Shown here piece after piece: positions 27,272 through 35,774 of a stretch of DNA of 64,000 nt; the first letter of the stretch is position 1; every line of letters starts with the position of its first letter. Under the pieces are notes generated by a model. That model did not search any database. It was given only the letters and a program-made list of their open reading frames with translations, and had not been told where the DNA came from. Source of the DNA: Filimonas zeae (GTDB lineage Bacteria > Bacteroidota > Bacteroidia > Chitinophagales > Chitinophagaceae); contig NZ_BMIB01000007.1 of the NCBI RefSeq assembly GCF_014641615.1, forward strand, positions 62,261 to 126,260, in the 5' to 3' direction. Position numbers and translations under genes: made by a program.

Positions 27272-28270
27272 ATGCAGCGGGTGCTTGCGGCAGATGTAGG
27301 TGGAACGAAAGTGAACATGGCGTTGTGTTATGTAACGGAAACGAAGATAGAGATAGTGCATACTGCCAGATATGCTTCGCAGGAGTATTCTTCCTTTACA
27401 GATATTATTAAAGCGTTTCTGGCAGACGAGAAAGTTGAAAAGCCGGAAAAAATAGGTATTGGCGTAGCCGGGCCTGTTATAGACAATACCGTAGAGTTTA
27501 CCAACCTGAACTGGGGAGTGGTAAGTGCTAAAGATATTGCAGCCGTAACAGGTGTACCGGAAGAACATGTAGGCCTGATTAATGACCTGGAAGCTACAGG
27601 TTATGGTTTGCCTTGTTTGGGTGAAGATGATATTTTAACCCTGCACCGCGGCGAGCCAGGGCATAAAGGTAACGCTGCCATTATTGCTCCGGGAACCGGC
27701 CTGGGCGAAGCAGGTCTGTTTGCCGATGCCAAAGGCTATCATCCTTTTGCTACAGAAGGGGGCCATTGCGAATTTGCACCCCGTACGGAAATGGAAGCAC
27801 AGCTGTTCAGCTATTTGAAAATAAAGCACCGGCGCGTAAGCTGGGAGCATGTGGTGGCAGGCCCTGGTATTTACCGGTTGTACTACTTTCTGCGTGATGT
27901 AATGCAGCGGGAAGAGCCGGAGTGGCTGAAAAAGGAAATTGAAGAAAAGGGCGACCCCTCTGCTGTAATCAGCCAGGCTGGTCTTGAAAAAAGAGCCCCT
28001 ATCTGTGAAGAGGTAATGCAGCTGTTTGTACAGCAACTGGCCCGTGAAGCAAGCAGTCTGGTACTAAAAATGAAAGCAACAGGCGGGCTGTTTTTCGGCG
28101 GCGGCATTCCTCCTAAAATTCTGCCTCTTTTAAAAGAGCCTAACTTTTACGACACCTTTGTTGACTGTGGCAGAATGCAGGCACTGGTGGAAAAAGTTCC
28201 GGTGCGGATTATTCTGAACGATAAATCTGCCCTGTTTGGTGCGGCTTATTACGGTGCTTATGGACTATAG
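27272..28270 (+). CDS. glk: glucokinase
   Basis: The 332-residue protein is a Glk-family (not ROK) glucokinase that phosphorylates glucose with ATP. It opens with the phosphate loop ADVGGTKVNMAL and has APGTGLGEAGLF, the sugar-binding ATEGGHCEFAP and the adenosine loop TGGLFFGGGI. The open frame continues back to 27119, but the ATG at 27272 gives the usual N-terminus and the earlier 51 codons show no similarity. The 153-base gap before it holds no other gene. Confidence 0.9.
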   Translation: MQRVLAADVGGTKVNMALCYVTETKIEIVHTARYASQEYSSFTDIIKAFLADEKVEKPEKIGIGVAGPVIDNTVEFTNLNWGVVSAKDIAAVTGVPEEHVGLINDLEATGYGLPCLGEDDILTLHRGEPGHKGNAAIIAPGTGLGEAGLFADAKGYHPFATEGGHCEFAPRTEMEAQLFSYLKIKHRRVSWEHVVAGPGIYRLYYFLRDVMQREEPEWLKKEIEEKGDPSAVISQAGLEKRAPICEEVMQLFVQQLAREASSLVLKMKATGGLFFGGGIPPKILPLLKEPNFYDTFVDCGRMQALVEKVPVRIILNDKSALFGAAYYGAYGL

Positions 28271-28311
28271 CGCTTTTCGGCTGCTGCCGTAAATACATCG
28301 GTATAAACGGG

Positions 28312-28342
28312 TTGTGCGACCCCGGAAAAAAAGGTAGTTTTA
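28312..28342 (+). promoter_or_regulatory. candidate promoter of the amidohydrolase pair
   Basis: TTG (28312-28314) and TAGTTTTA (28335-28342, one mismatch to TAnnTTTG) are 20 bp apart, the expected spacing. The ATG follows at 28395. A small hairpin (CTTTTCC/GGAAAAG, 28349-28367) lies in the 5' leader. Confidence 0.45.
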
Positions 28343-28394
28343 ATCATTCTTTTCCTCCCGGGAAAAGGCTAATGAGAAAACAAACTACACACGC

Positions 28395-31300
28395 ATGAAA
28401 AAATGGACTATGCTGGCGGTGGGGTGTGCATTAACACTCCATCTTTCAGCTCAGGAAACATTTCCCGTAAACGGAGTAGCTGATAAAAGGGAAGGGTGTT
28501 ATGCCTTTACACATGCTACTATTGTAAAAGACGGGCAAACCACATTACAGGATGCCACACTGGTTATCCGCAAAGGCAAAATTGTAAGTGCAGCCGCCAA
28601 CGCGGCTATTCCCAGAGACGCGGTAGTGATAGATTGTAAGGGTAAATATATTTACCCTTCTTTTATTGATATCTACAGCGATTACGGCGTAGGCTCTCCA
28701 CAACGCGAAAGAACCGGGTTTGATTTCCGGGCGCCTGCGCAACTTACCTCTAACCAGAAAGGAGCTTACGGCTGGAACCAGGCAATACGCACTGACGTAG
28801 ATGCGGGCAAAGTTTTCAGCGTAGATAATGCGAAAGCCAAAAGCTTACGCGAAGCGGGTTTTGGTACTGTTTTGTCGCACCAGAAAGATGGCATTGCCCG
28901 TGGCACCGGCCTGGTGGCAACGCTGGCGGAAGACAAGGACAATCTGGTAATTCTCAAAGACAAAGCATCTGCACATTACTCTTTTAATAAAGGCGTTTCT
29001 TCTCAAAGCTATCCCAGCAGTATGATGGGGAGTATTGCTTTGTTAAGACAAACGTATCTGGATGCGCAGTGGTATAAAAACCATCCCGCTGCGGAAGGTG
29101 TAAACTTAAGCCTGCAGTATTGGAATGAGCAGCAGGGGTTATTACAGATTTTTGAAGCCAATGGTAAATGGAATGCGGTACGTGCTGACAGGCTGGGCGA
29201 TGAGTTTGGCGTGCAGTACATTATTAAAGCCAGTGGTGATGAATACCAGCGCCTGAAAGAAATGAAGGCTACCAACGCCACTTTTATATTGCCGGTTAAC
29301 TTTCCGCAGGCAATGGATGTGGAAGACCCGAACGATGCCCGCTTTGTATCGCTGGAAGACATGAAGCATTGGGAAATGGCACCTGCCGCTGCAGGGCTGT
29401 TTGAGAAAGAGAATGTTCCTTTTTGTTTAACCAGCGCGGATGTAAAAGACAGCAAACAGTTTTTAACCAACCTTCGTAAAGCTATTGAATATGGTTTAAG
29501 TGAAAACAAAGCATTTGAAGCACTTACCAAAACGCCTGCTACGCTGCTGGGCATTTATGATAAAGTGGGTAGTCTGGATGCGGGTAAGCTGGCCAACTTT
29601 ATTATTACATCCGGCCCCGTTTTTAAAGAAAACACTACGTTGTATCAGAACTGGGTACAGGGTAACGAATATGACGTTAAAAATGAAGGCTGGGCTGGGG
29701 TAAGTGGTTCTTACACACTTACGGTAACCGCTACAGGTAGCACACCTAAAACTTACAACCTGGTGGTGAAGGGTGATAACGCCGCCAATATCATAAACAC
29801 AGATACTATTGCCGCACGTTTTAACTACGATGGCAAACTGATTAAACTCAGCTTTTCCGAAACCAAAAAATCCAGAGCCAGCATTCGTTTAAGTGGTGTT
29901 AACAACGGCACTATCTGGCAGGGCAATGGAGTGGATACTGCGGGCAATGCGGTGTTGTGGACTGCCTCTTTTGTAAAGGCAGGCGAAGAAAAGGCCGATA
30001 GCAGTAAACGTAAACAACCAATACGTTTAGGCAAAGTAACCTATCCTTTCAATGGCTATGGCTGGGAGCAATTGCCACAGCAACAAACACTGCTTATTAA
30101 AAATGCAACGGTTTGGACCAACGAAAAAGATGGTAAACTGGAAGGCGCTGATGTACTGGTAAAGAACGGTAAAATTGCGCAGGTGGGTAAAGGCTTGTCT
30201 GATGCAGGTGCTGTGGTGATTGACGGTACCGGCAAACATCTTACCGCTGGTATTATAGATGAACATTCTCATATTGCAGCAGCTTCTATTAATGAAGGCG
30301 CACAGAGTGTAACCTCTGAGGTGCGTATTGCAGATAACCTGAATCCGGATGATATTAATATCTATCGCCAGCTTAGCGGTGGCGTTACTTCTTCTCATAT
30401 TTTACATGGCTCTGCCAATACCGTTGGTGGGCAAACCCAGTTAATAAAACTGCGCTGGGGTGTAAATGATGAAGAGTTGAAATTTAAAGGGGCAGATCCT
30501 TTTATCAAGTTCGCTTTGGGTGAAAACGTAAAGCGAACTACTTCTCAAAACAACAATCGCTTTCCTGATACACGTATGGGCGTAGAGCAGGTACTGGTAG
30601 ATGCTTTTCAGCGTGCTACTGATTACCGGAATGCTTTAAAGGCGGATGGCAAAAATGCACGTCGCGATCTGGAGCTGGATGCACTGGTGGAAATTATGAA
30701 CAGCAAGCGCTTTATCACCTGCCATTCTTATGTGCAGAGTGAGATTACTTCTACCATCCGCGTGGCTGAAAAATTCGGCTTTACCCTTAACACCTTTACA
30801 CACATACTGGAAGGCTATAAGGTGGCCGATAAAATGAAAGCACATGGTGCGAATGCTTCTACGTTTTCAGACTGGTGGGCATATAAAATGGAAGTGCAGG
30901 ATGCAATAGCTTATAATGCTGCTATTATGACCAAAGTGGGTTTGAATGTGTGTATTAATTCTGATGATGCAGAAATGGCGCGCCGGTTAAATCAGGAGGC
31001 TGCCAAAACAATTAAGTATGGTGGTGTTACAGAAGAAGAAGCGTTGAAAATGGTTACGCTTAACCCTGCCAAAGCGCTGCATGTGTCAGATAAAGTAGGC
31101 AGCATTAAAGCAGGTAAAGATGCGGATCTGGTGTTATGGAGCGATCATCCGTTAAGTATTTATGCAAAAGCAGAGAAAACTATTGTAGACGGCACCGTTT
31201 ATTTTGACCGCGAAAAAGATGCACAAACGCGTGTGCAAATTGCTGCGGAGCGGAATCGTTTAATTAACAAGATGCTGGGTGAGAAAAAGGGAGGAGCTTC

Positions 31301-31400
31301 TATGGCACCCGCCCGACCAAGCTTCAATGTAATACTCAGCTGTGGCGATCACGACCACCACGATGGTTTAATTACCATTGATACAGGCGATGACGAATAA
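28395..31400 (+). CDS. exported double-amidohydrolase protein
   Basis: The 1001-residue protein has a signal peptide (ending LHLSAQ, about residue 20) and two amidohydrolase-like domains. In the N-terminal one (about 30-420) the metal motif expected after the strand PSFIDI reads YSDYG, with no HxH, so it is probably inactive. The C-terminal one (about 570-960) has GIIDEHSHIA (HxH), CHSYVQSE, FTHILEGY and the aspartate region NSDDAEMARR, so its metal site looks complete. The tail is rich in His and Asp (CGDHDHHDG). Substrate unknown; imidazolonepropionase-like dipeptidases are the closest relatives I can suggest. Confidence 0.82.
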   Translation: MKKWTMLAVGCALTLHLSAQETFPVNGVADKREGCYAFTHATIVKDGQTTLQDATLVIRKGKIVSAAANAAIPRDAVVIDCKGKYIYPSFIDIYSDYGVGSPQRERTGFDFRAPAQLTSNQKGAYGWNQAIRTDVDAGKVFSVDNAKAKSLREAGFGTVLSHQKDGIARGTGLVATLAEDKDNLVILKDKASAHYSFNKGVSSQSYPSSMMGSIALLRQTYLDAQWYKNHPAAEGVNLSLQYWNEQQGLLQIFEANGKWNAVRADRLGDEFGVQYIIKASGDEYQRLKEMKATNATFILPVNFPQAMDVEDPNDARFVSLEDMKHWEMAPAAAGLFEKENVPFCLTSADVKDSKQFLTNLRKAIEYGLSENKAFEALTKTPATLLGIYDKVGSLDAGKLANFIITSGPVFKENTTLYQNWVQGNEYDVKNEGWAGVSGSYTLTVTATGSTPKTYNLVVKGDNAANIINTDTIAARFNYDGKLIKLSFSETKKSRASIRLSGVNNGTIWQGNGVDTAGNAVLWTASFVKAGEEKADSSKRKQPIRLGKVTYPFNGYGWEQLPQQQTLLIKNATVWTNEKDGKLEGADVLVKNGKIAQVGKGLSDAGAVVIDGTGKHLTAGIIDEHSHIAAASINEGAQSVTSEVRIADNLNPDDINIYRQLSGGVTSSHILHGSANTVGGQTQLIKLRWGVNDEELKFKGADPFIKFALGENVKRTTSQNNNRFPDTRMGVEQVLVDAFQRATDYRNALKADGKNARRDLELDALVEIMNSKRFITCHSYVQSEITSTIRVAEKFGFTLNTFTHILEGYKVADKMKAHGANASTFSDWWAYKMEVQDAIAYNAAIMTKVGLNVCINSDDAEMARRLNQEAAKTIKYGGVTEEEALKMVTLNPAKALHVSDKVGSIKAGKDADLVLWSDHPLSIYAKAEKTIVDGTVYFDREKDAQTRVQIAAERNRLINKMLGEKKGGASMAPARPSFNVILSCGDHDHHDGLITIDTGDDE

Positions 31401-31432
31401 TTACTGTAATCATCTGTTAAAACATTATTGAA

Positions 31433-32743
31433 ATGAAAAAGACTTTTCTACATATTGGCTTACTGCTGCTGTTAACAGGAGCGGTAAAGGCACAGGATGA
31501 TGTATATCCTGCGAAAGAATACAAGGGCAAGTTGTTTATTACCAATGGCACCATTCATATAGGAAATGGGCAGGTAGTTGAAAACGGCACTATTGAAGTG
31601 GAGAACGGTAAAATTGTTCGTGTGGGGCAAAACATTCCGGTACCCGCTGGCGATGTAAAGGTGTTCAGTGCGCAGGGCAAACAGGTATATCCAGGGCTGA
31701 TACTCCCTATAACGGACCTGGGTTTGAAAGAAATTGCGAATGGCGTGCGCGGCAGTAATGATTATAGAGAACTGGGCGACCTGAACCCCAGTGTGCGTGC
31801 TATTGCCGCTTACAATGCAGACACCCGTATTGCAGGTACATTAAGGGCCAATGGTATACTCCTGGCTGGTGTTACGCCGCAGGGCGGCACTATTAGTGGC
31901 TCTTCTTCTGTAGTACAGCTGGATGCCTGGAATTATGAAGATGCGGCTTATAAAACCGATAACGGCATACATATAGAAATGCCTTCTTTTATTAATCGTC
32001 CCAGCCGTTTTGCCATCATGATGGGTGCGGGTAGAGAGCAGGGTGATGCAACCAAACAGGCACTGGATAAAGTAGAGAGTATTAAGGTATTCTTCCGCCA
32101 GGCAAAAGCATATCTGGCAGAATCTGCTCACAAAGAAGTGAATATAAAGTTTGAAGCATTAAAGCCACTGTTTGAAAAAAAGCAAAAGTTGTTTGTACAC
32201 GGCGATCAGGTAAAGCAGATGCTGGCGGCTATTGATTTTGCAAAAGAGTTCGGCTTTTCAGTAGTAGTTGTTGGGGGAAGTGAGAGCTGGCAGATAGCGC
32301 CTTTGTTACAGCAAAATGAGGTAGCCGTTATTTTAAACGATCAGCATGCTTTGCCTTCCACAGAAGATGATGATGTAGATCAGCCTTACAAAACGCCAGC
32401 TGTATTACAAAAGGCCGGTGTGTTATTTGCGCTGAACGATGCGCATGACGAAAGCAGATATCGCAACCTGCCTTTTAATGCGGGCACCGCAGCCACTTAC
32501 GGCTTAACCAAAGAACAGGCTTTGCAGGCTATTACCTTAAACACTGCCAGAATTCTGGGGGTAGAGGACAAAACAGGCTCGCTGGAAGCAGGTAAAGATG
32601 CCAACATTATTATCAGTGAAGGTGACATTCTGGATATGAAAACCAGCCTGGTTACCAAAGCTTTTATTCAAGGCAGAGACGTGAGTTTGCAGAATAAGCA
32701 AACCCAGCTTTATGAGCGCTATAAATACAAATATGGGTTATAG
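31433..32743 (+). CDS. exported amidohydrolase-like pseudoenzyme
   Basis: The 436-residue protein has a signal peptide ending VKAQ (about residue 20) and an amidohydrolase fold (EVENGKIVRVG, later LNTARILGVEDKTGSLEAGKDANI). At the first metal motif the sequence is YPGLILPITDLG, without HxH, so hydrolysis is unlikely. It resembles the inactive N-terminal half of the protein encoded 32 bases upstream and probably acts with it as a complex partner (inference). Confidence 0.8.
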   Translation: MKKTFLHIGLLLLLTGAVKAQDDVYPAKEYKGKLFITNGTIHIGNGQVVENGTIEVENGKIVRVGQNIPVPAGDVKVFSAQGKQVYPGLILPITDLGLKEIANGVRGSNDYRELGDLNPSVRAIAAYNADTRIAGTLRANGILLAGVTPQGGTISGSSSVVQLDAWNYEDAAYKTDNGIHIEMPSFINRPSRFAIMMGAGREQGDATKQALDKVESIKVFFRQAKAYLAESAHKEVNIKFEALKPLFEKKQKLFVHGDQVKQMLAAIDFAKEFGFSVVVVGGSESWQIAPLLQQNEVAVILNDQHALPSTEDDDVDQPYKTPAVLQKAGVLFALNDAHDESRYRNLPFNAGTAATYGLTKEQALQAITLNTARILGVEDKTGSLEAGKDANIIISEGDILDMKTSLVTKAFIQGRDVSLQNKQTQLYERYKYKYGL

Positions 32744-32807
32744 TAAGTTGTAAGATTACTGTGTAGGGGCTGACTCCGGAAGGATAAGCACCTGCATCGT
32801 ATTTGAA

Positions 32808-32850
32808 AGAGGCTGTATCATCAGTTTGATGCAGCCTCTCTGTTTTTCGC
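32808..32850 (+). terminator. terminator after the amidohydrolase pair
   Basis: GAGGCTGTATCA pairs with TTGATGCAGCCTC around a short loop (one G-T pair), followed by TCTGTTTTTC. It is 65 bases after the stop. Similar GAGGCTGTATCA sequences occur at ends of some insertion elements, but no element is seen here. Confidence 0.75.
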
Positions 32851-32914
32851 CGGAGGCAGTCTTTAAAAAGCCTTTGCCATACAACTTAGTAAAACTGGGG
32901 TGCTGTTTTCTGGC

Positions 32915-33031
32915 TTAACTGATGATTAGTTTAATGTTGGGTATAACATCCTTGTCCAGCCGCTGCTTCACAAAATTTTGCTCTACTAGACTTAGCGTAT
33001 ACCAATACCTTTCACTGATTTTCTTTTGCAT
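32915..33031 (-). CDS. small hypothetical ORF, possible remnant
   Basis: A 38-codon reverse-strand ORF begins MQKKISERYWYTLSLVEQ. It has a balanced, protein-like composition, unlike a random shadow. It follows the interrupted ORF at 33076-33405 by 44 bases on the same strand. I recognise no family. It may be a real small protein or the tail of a decayed gene. The rest of the 32744-33658 gap holds a terminator, this ORF, the interrupted ORF and nothing else I can name. Confidence 0.25.
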   Translation of the reverse strand: MQKKISERYWYTLSLVEQNFVKQRLDKDVIPNIKLIIS

Positions 33032-33075
33032 AGTGCTGTGTATTATGCAGGCCCGTGGCCGGACCTGCGGTGTTA

Positions 33076-33405
33076 TTAATGAGCAAGTGCGCCGATTTTA
33101 GTGTCTGTTATTTTTACCACTTCTACATGAGGGGGCAGGTTGAAATAAAGTTTTGCTTCGTTCTTCATCAACCGGCTTAACTACGTTTCCGTGAATCTGC
33201 TTTGCACCTGTACCGTTGTTCCAATTATCAGTTCTACATACTGTGGCTTTTTAGTCGAGTGTTTACCTTTTAGCCTCTCAGGGTGGGTAGCTGGTTTGCT
33301 AATCTGCTGAGCCGGGTAGTCGCTGTAATAAGCTTTAGAATACTCTTCCATCTCATGTATGATGGTGTTGGCTAATGGCGGTATATTTCCTGCAATGCGT
33401 ATCAT
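33076..33405 (-). pseudogene. hypothetical ORF with an in-frame stop
   Basis: A reverse-strand frame reads 74 codons from ATG 33405 (MIRIAGNIPPLANTIIHEME), meets TAG at 33181-33183, and continues in the same frame for another 34 codons to TAA at 33076. The second piece contains its own ATG (33168) starting MKNEAKLYFNLPPHVE. Both parts look like protein. It could be one gene broken by a nonsense mutation, or two adjacent small genes. No family recognised. Confidence 0.35.
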
Positions 33406-33658
33406 AAGGGGCTTTTTCTATACTTTACAAAGAGCAGCACATTCGCTTTTCATAACAAGAAAAGACAAGCCTTTCCATCCTAAGCTTTGCAACAACGGCA
33501 ACAGAAAAAAGTTCAGGCCACCACACACGATGTTGTCTGCAAGACGGAATAACCCGCGGAGAAACACTCACCCGCTATCTGATTTTATTCAAAAAAATTT
33601 ATATATAAATTCTGCCCTTTTTGTATCTTATGAGGCGTAAACACTAAAATTATCTATC

Positions 33659-34003
33659 ATGAAACATCTTTCGCTGCTTATTGCCGCATTTTTATTGTTA
33701 ACGAGCATTCAGGGGCAGAACCGTATGCTTTCAGGCCATGTAACAACTATCTACGGGGCGCCGTTAGCCGGCGTGCAGGTAAACGTAGTAGGATACAATC
33801 TCCAGACTTACACTGACGGGCAAGGCTTCTATCTTTTTACGAATGTTCCGGCTGCTGCCACAAAACTGTTCTTCAACTTTATCGGATACTATCCATACGA
33901 ATATCTGCTTAATCCATTTTCACATATTTACAACCTGGAAATGGAGTGGTATACAGATGAGGAATGGATTTTCGGTAGTAAGAAAAATAATTTGGTGAAT
34001 TAA
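33659..34003 (+). CDS. small secreted carboxypeptidase-regulatory-domain protein
   Basis: The 114-residue protein has a signal peptide (MKHLSLLIAAFLLLTSIQGQ region) followed by one carboxypeptidase-regulatory-like beta-sandwich (LSGHVTTIYGAPLAGVQVNV, TYTDGQGFYLFTNVP). The usual barrel after this domain is missing, so it is a stand-alone domain or a truncated relic of an outer-membrane protein gene. It lies alone in the gene-poor region between 32.7 and 35.1 kb. Confidence 0.7.
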   Translation: MKHLSLLIAAFLLLTSIQGQNRMLSGHVTTIYGAPLAGVQVNVVGYNLQTYTDGQGFYLFTNVPAAATKLFFNFIGYYPYEYLLNPFSHIYNLEMEWYTDEEWIFGSKKNNLVN

Positions 34004-34110
34004 AGCTTTTTATTCCATTACCAGTTATTGTGTTTTACCAGAACGTATCCATTTCATAATATCCCGATTCCGAATTCTTTTACAGATAAATAAATATCAC
34101 TTATACAACA

Positions 34111-34146
34111 GGAGGTTGCCTTATTTCTAGAGCAGCCTCCTTTTTT
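34111..34146 (+). terminator. Rho-independent terminator
   Basis: GGAGGTTGC and GCAGCCTCC form a 9-bp stem (one G-T pair) around a 12-base loop, followed directly by six T residues. It is 108 bases after the stop at 34003. Confidence 0.8.
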
Positions 34147-34158
34147 GTTCAGCCAGTT

Positions 34159-34502
34159 CTATACATCCTGTAAATAGTGACTGGTAAGGTTTTTCATATC
34201 AAACCTGATTACTTCTCCGTCCAGCAGGGGAGGTCTATTTTCATTTTTTTTGTGCCAACTGAGATAAGGCAGTATGGGTATTCTGACCGGAAAATGAACA
34301 CACCTTTTTCATCATCTTTCTCGTTGATTCCAAGTATATACTCTGGTAAATCAACATATTCATCTTTCATATCCCCGATGAGGGCAGGTATTCGTTCAGG
34401 CTATTCTCAGCGGCTATCTTATTGATGAGCCAGCCTTTTTTAAAACTGTATAACATTGCCGCCGATGTTTACTATGGGCTTTCCGGCCCTAAGCTTCTTC
34501 AT
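34159..34502 (-). pseudogene. frameshifted remnant of an unknown gene
   Basis: Protein-like sequence runs on the reverse strand but changes frame. It begins MKKLRAGKPIVNIGGNV (ATG 34502), then a segment GWLINKIAAENSLNEYL, then a 53-codon ORF from ATG 34370 (MKDEYVDLPEYILGINEKDD, stop 34209), then LLDGEVIRFDMKNLTSHYL ending TAG at 34159-34161. Adding one base in the CCCC run near 34229 joins the last two pieces, and one base near 34384 joins the middle ones. I do not recognise the family. Its 5' end overlaps the 21-bp repeat array. Confidence 0.45.
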
Positions 34503-35077
34503 AGCATTTCTAACAACGCTGATGGAATTGTAAAGCTCAGGGAAATGGTCCTGAAGCATTGGGAAAAGGTCCGGAAGTTTCAGGAGGAGGTCTTGAAGCT
34601 TTGGGTAGATACCCCGAAGTTTCAGGAAACTGTCTGGAAGCTTTGGGATAACGGCCGGAAGCTTTAGAAATGTATCTGAGTGTTGTAGTTTATTGTGGCA
34701 AAGTTCAGCCACGTTTGCATAGTGCAGGAGCATGTATTCTGCGAGCTGGCAGCTGCCATGCCGGAACTTTAGGGTTTCATGGCCCAGCTTTAGGACCAAA
34801 TGTAGAAGCTTTAGCGCGAGTGCTGAAAACACTATGGCCACATTTAAAAGTTGTATAACGAGATGCGGCAACTCTCTGATGGAAAATAGAAGCTTCTGGA
34901 AGTGTTCCGCCAACCTTCTGATGTGTTTTAGAAGTTGTGGCACGGGATCATAAAGTTGTTTGCTGTTATGCAGAAGCTATCTTGTGTAAAGAAAAAGCTG
35001 GGCGGCCACTTCCGGAAGCTTCTGATTATTACGGACCAACTTCTGATTTAGAAGCGAAAGTGAGGCTTTTGCATGGT
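34490..35077. repeat. degenerate 21-bp tandem array, about 28 units
   Basis: Starting at 34490, units begin every 21 bp without any insertion or deletion for 588 bp (for example 34553, 34574, 34595, 34616, 34637, 34658, 34805, 34889, 34931, 35015). The conserved core is the first seven bases, consensus RAAGYTK; the other 14 are very variable, with a tendency to CTG or CCG at the end. Because AAGCTT is palindromic, both strands read Lys-Leu every seven codons. The reverse frame in register is nearly open: one stop (34977-34979) in 221 codons between 35106 and 34440. The forward frame in register has a dozen or more stops after 34667. The array ends about 29 bases past the stop of the ABC ATPase gene. 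Confidence 0.75.
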
Positions 35078-35105
35078 TACAGTGCATAAGTATCTGAAAA
35101 TGTTG

Positions 35106-35774
35106 CTATTGATGATGAGCCGGGCGGAGATAACCTAAAAATTCCAGATCGGATTGTTGCGTTACTGCATGGGCTTTTCCGTTTTTCAGCAGGTATAATT
35201 GGTCTGCCACGTCCAGAATATGCGGGTACATATGGTCGGTTATCAGGAAGCCCTTGTGCTGTTTTTCGGCGTTCAATACTTTTTTCAGCCGTTCTACCTG
35301 TATGGGAGCAAGAAAGGAAAAAGGCTCATCCAGCAAAACAAACCGGGTTTCTGATTTTAAAATGCAATACACTTCCACAAAGCGCCTTTGTCCGCTGGAT
35401 AAATTGCCCAAAGCCGTGTTTTGTAATCTGGCGTATTCCGGAAATTCTTCTTCCAACGCAGAAGGGGCAATGCCGAAATCGGCCAGCACACGCTTCAACG
35501 TAAACTGTTTAGGTATAAAGTTGTGCTGCGGCAGATAGCGCAGCAGATCGGGCCGCTGAAAAGCTGCCGGAAAAGAAGTGTGGTTAATGCGTACGGACTT
35601 GTCTTGACACGGAAAGGAGCCGTATACAATATTCAGCAGGCAACTTTTGCCACATCCGTTTCGGCCCAGCAGGCCGGTAACCTGCCCAACCTCGCATTGA
35701 ATATAGATATCAGATAAAATGCGGCGGCCGTTAAACGACAGCTGAATGCCATCTGCTGCTAATACATTTTTCAT
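35106..35774 (-). CDS. ABC transporter ATP-binding protein
   Basis: The 222-residue protein has Walker A GRNGCGKS (about residue 36), signature LSSGQRRF and Walker B FVLLDEPF, and a late switch His in LITDHMYP, so it should be an active ATPase. It is a single-domain subunit with short C-terminus. The ATG at 35774 overlaps the stop codon of the upstream membrane protein gene (ATGA), so they are coupled; the in-frame TTG at 35780 is rejected. With no other permease nearby, the 102-residue membrane protein is the likely partner. Substrate unknown. Confidence 0.85.
   Translation of the reverse strand: MKNVLAADGIQLSFNGRRILSDIYIQCEVGQVTGLLGRNGCGKSCLLNIVYGSFPCQDKSVRINHTSFPAAFQRPDLLRYLPQHNFIPKQFTLKRVLADFGIAPSALEEEFPEYARLQNTALGNLSSGQRRFVEVYCILKSETRFVLLDEPFSFLAPIQVERLKKVLNAEKQHKGFLITDHMYPHILDVADQLYLLKNGKAHAVTQQSDLEFLGYLRPAHHQ

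Noticed and set aside
32808..32850. GAGGCTGTATCA inverted repeat as the end of an insertion sequence
   Set aside because: No transposase remnant or second end is visible, and the stem plus T-run directly after an operon is explained as a terminator.
33359..33640. 93-codon forward ORF before the small secreted protein
   Set aside because: Very basic and irregular, overlaps the more protein-like reverse ORF, and has no signal or domain features.
34422..34667. 81-codon forward ORF across the start of the 21-bp array
   Set aside because: Its heptads come from the palindromic AAGCTT core; the same frame is full of stops in the rest of the array, so it is treated as a by-product of the repeat.
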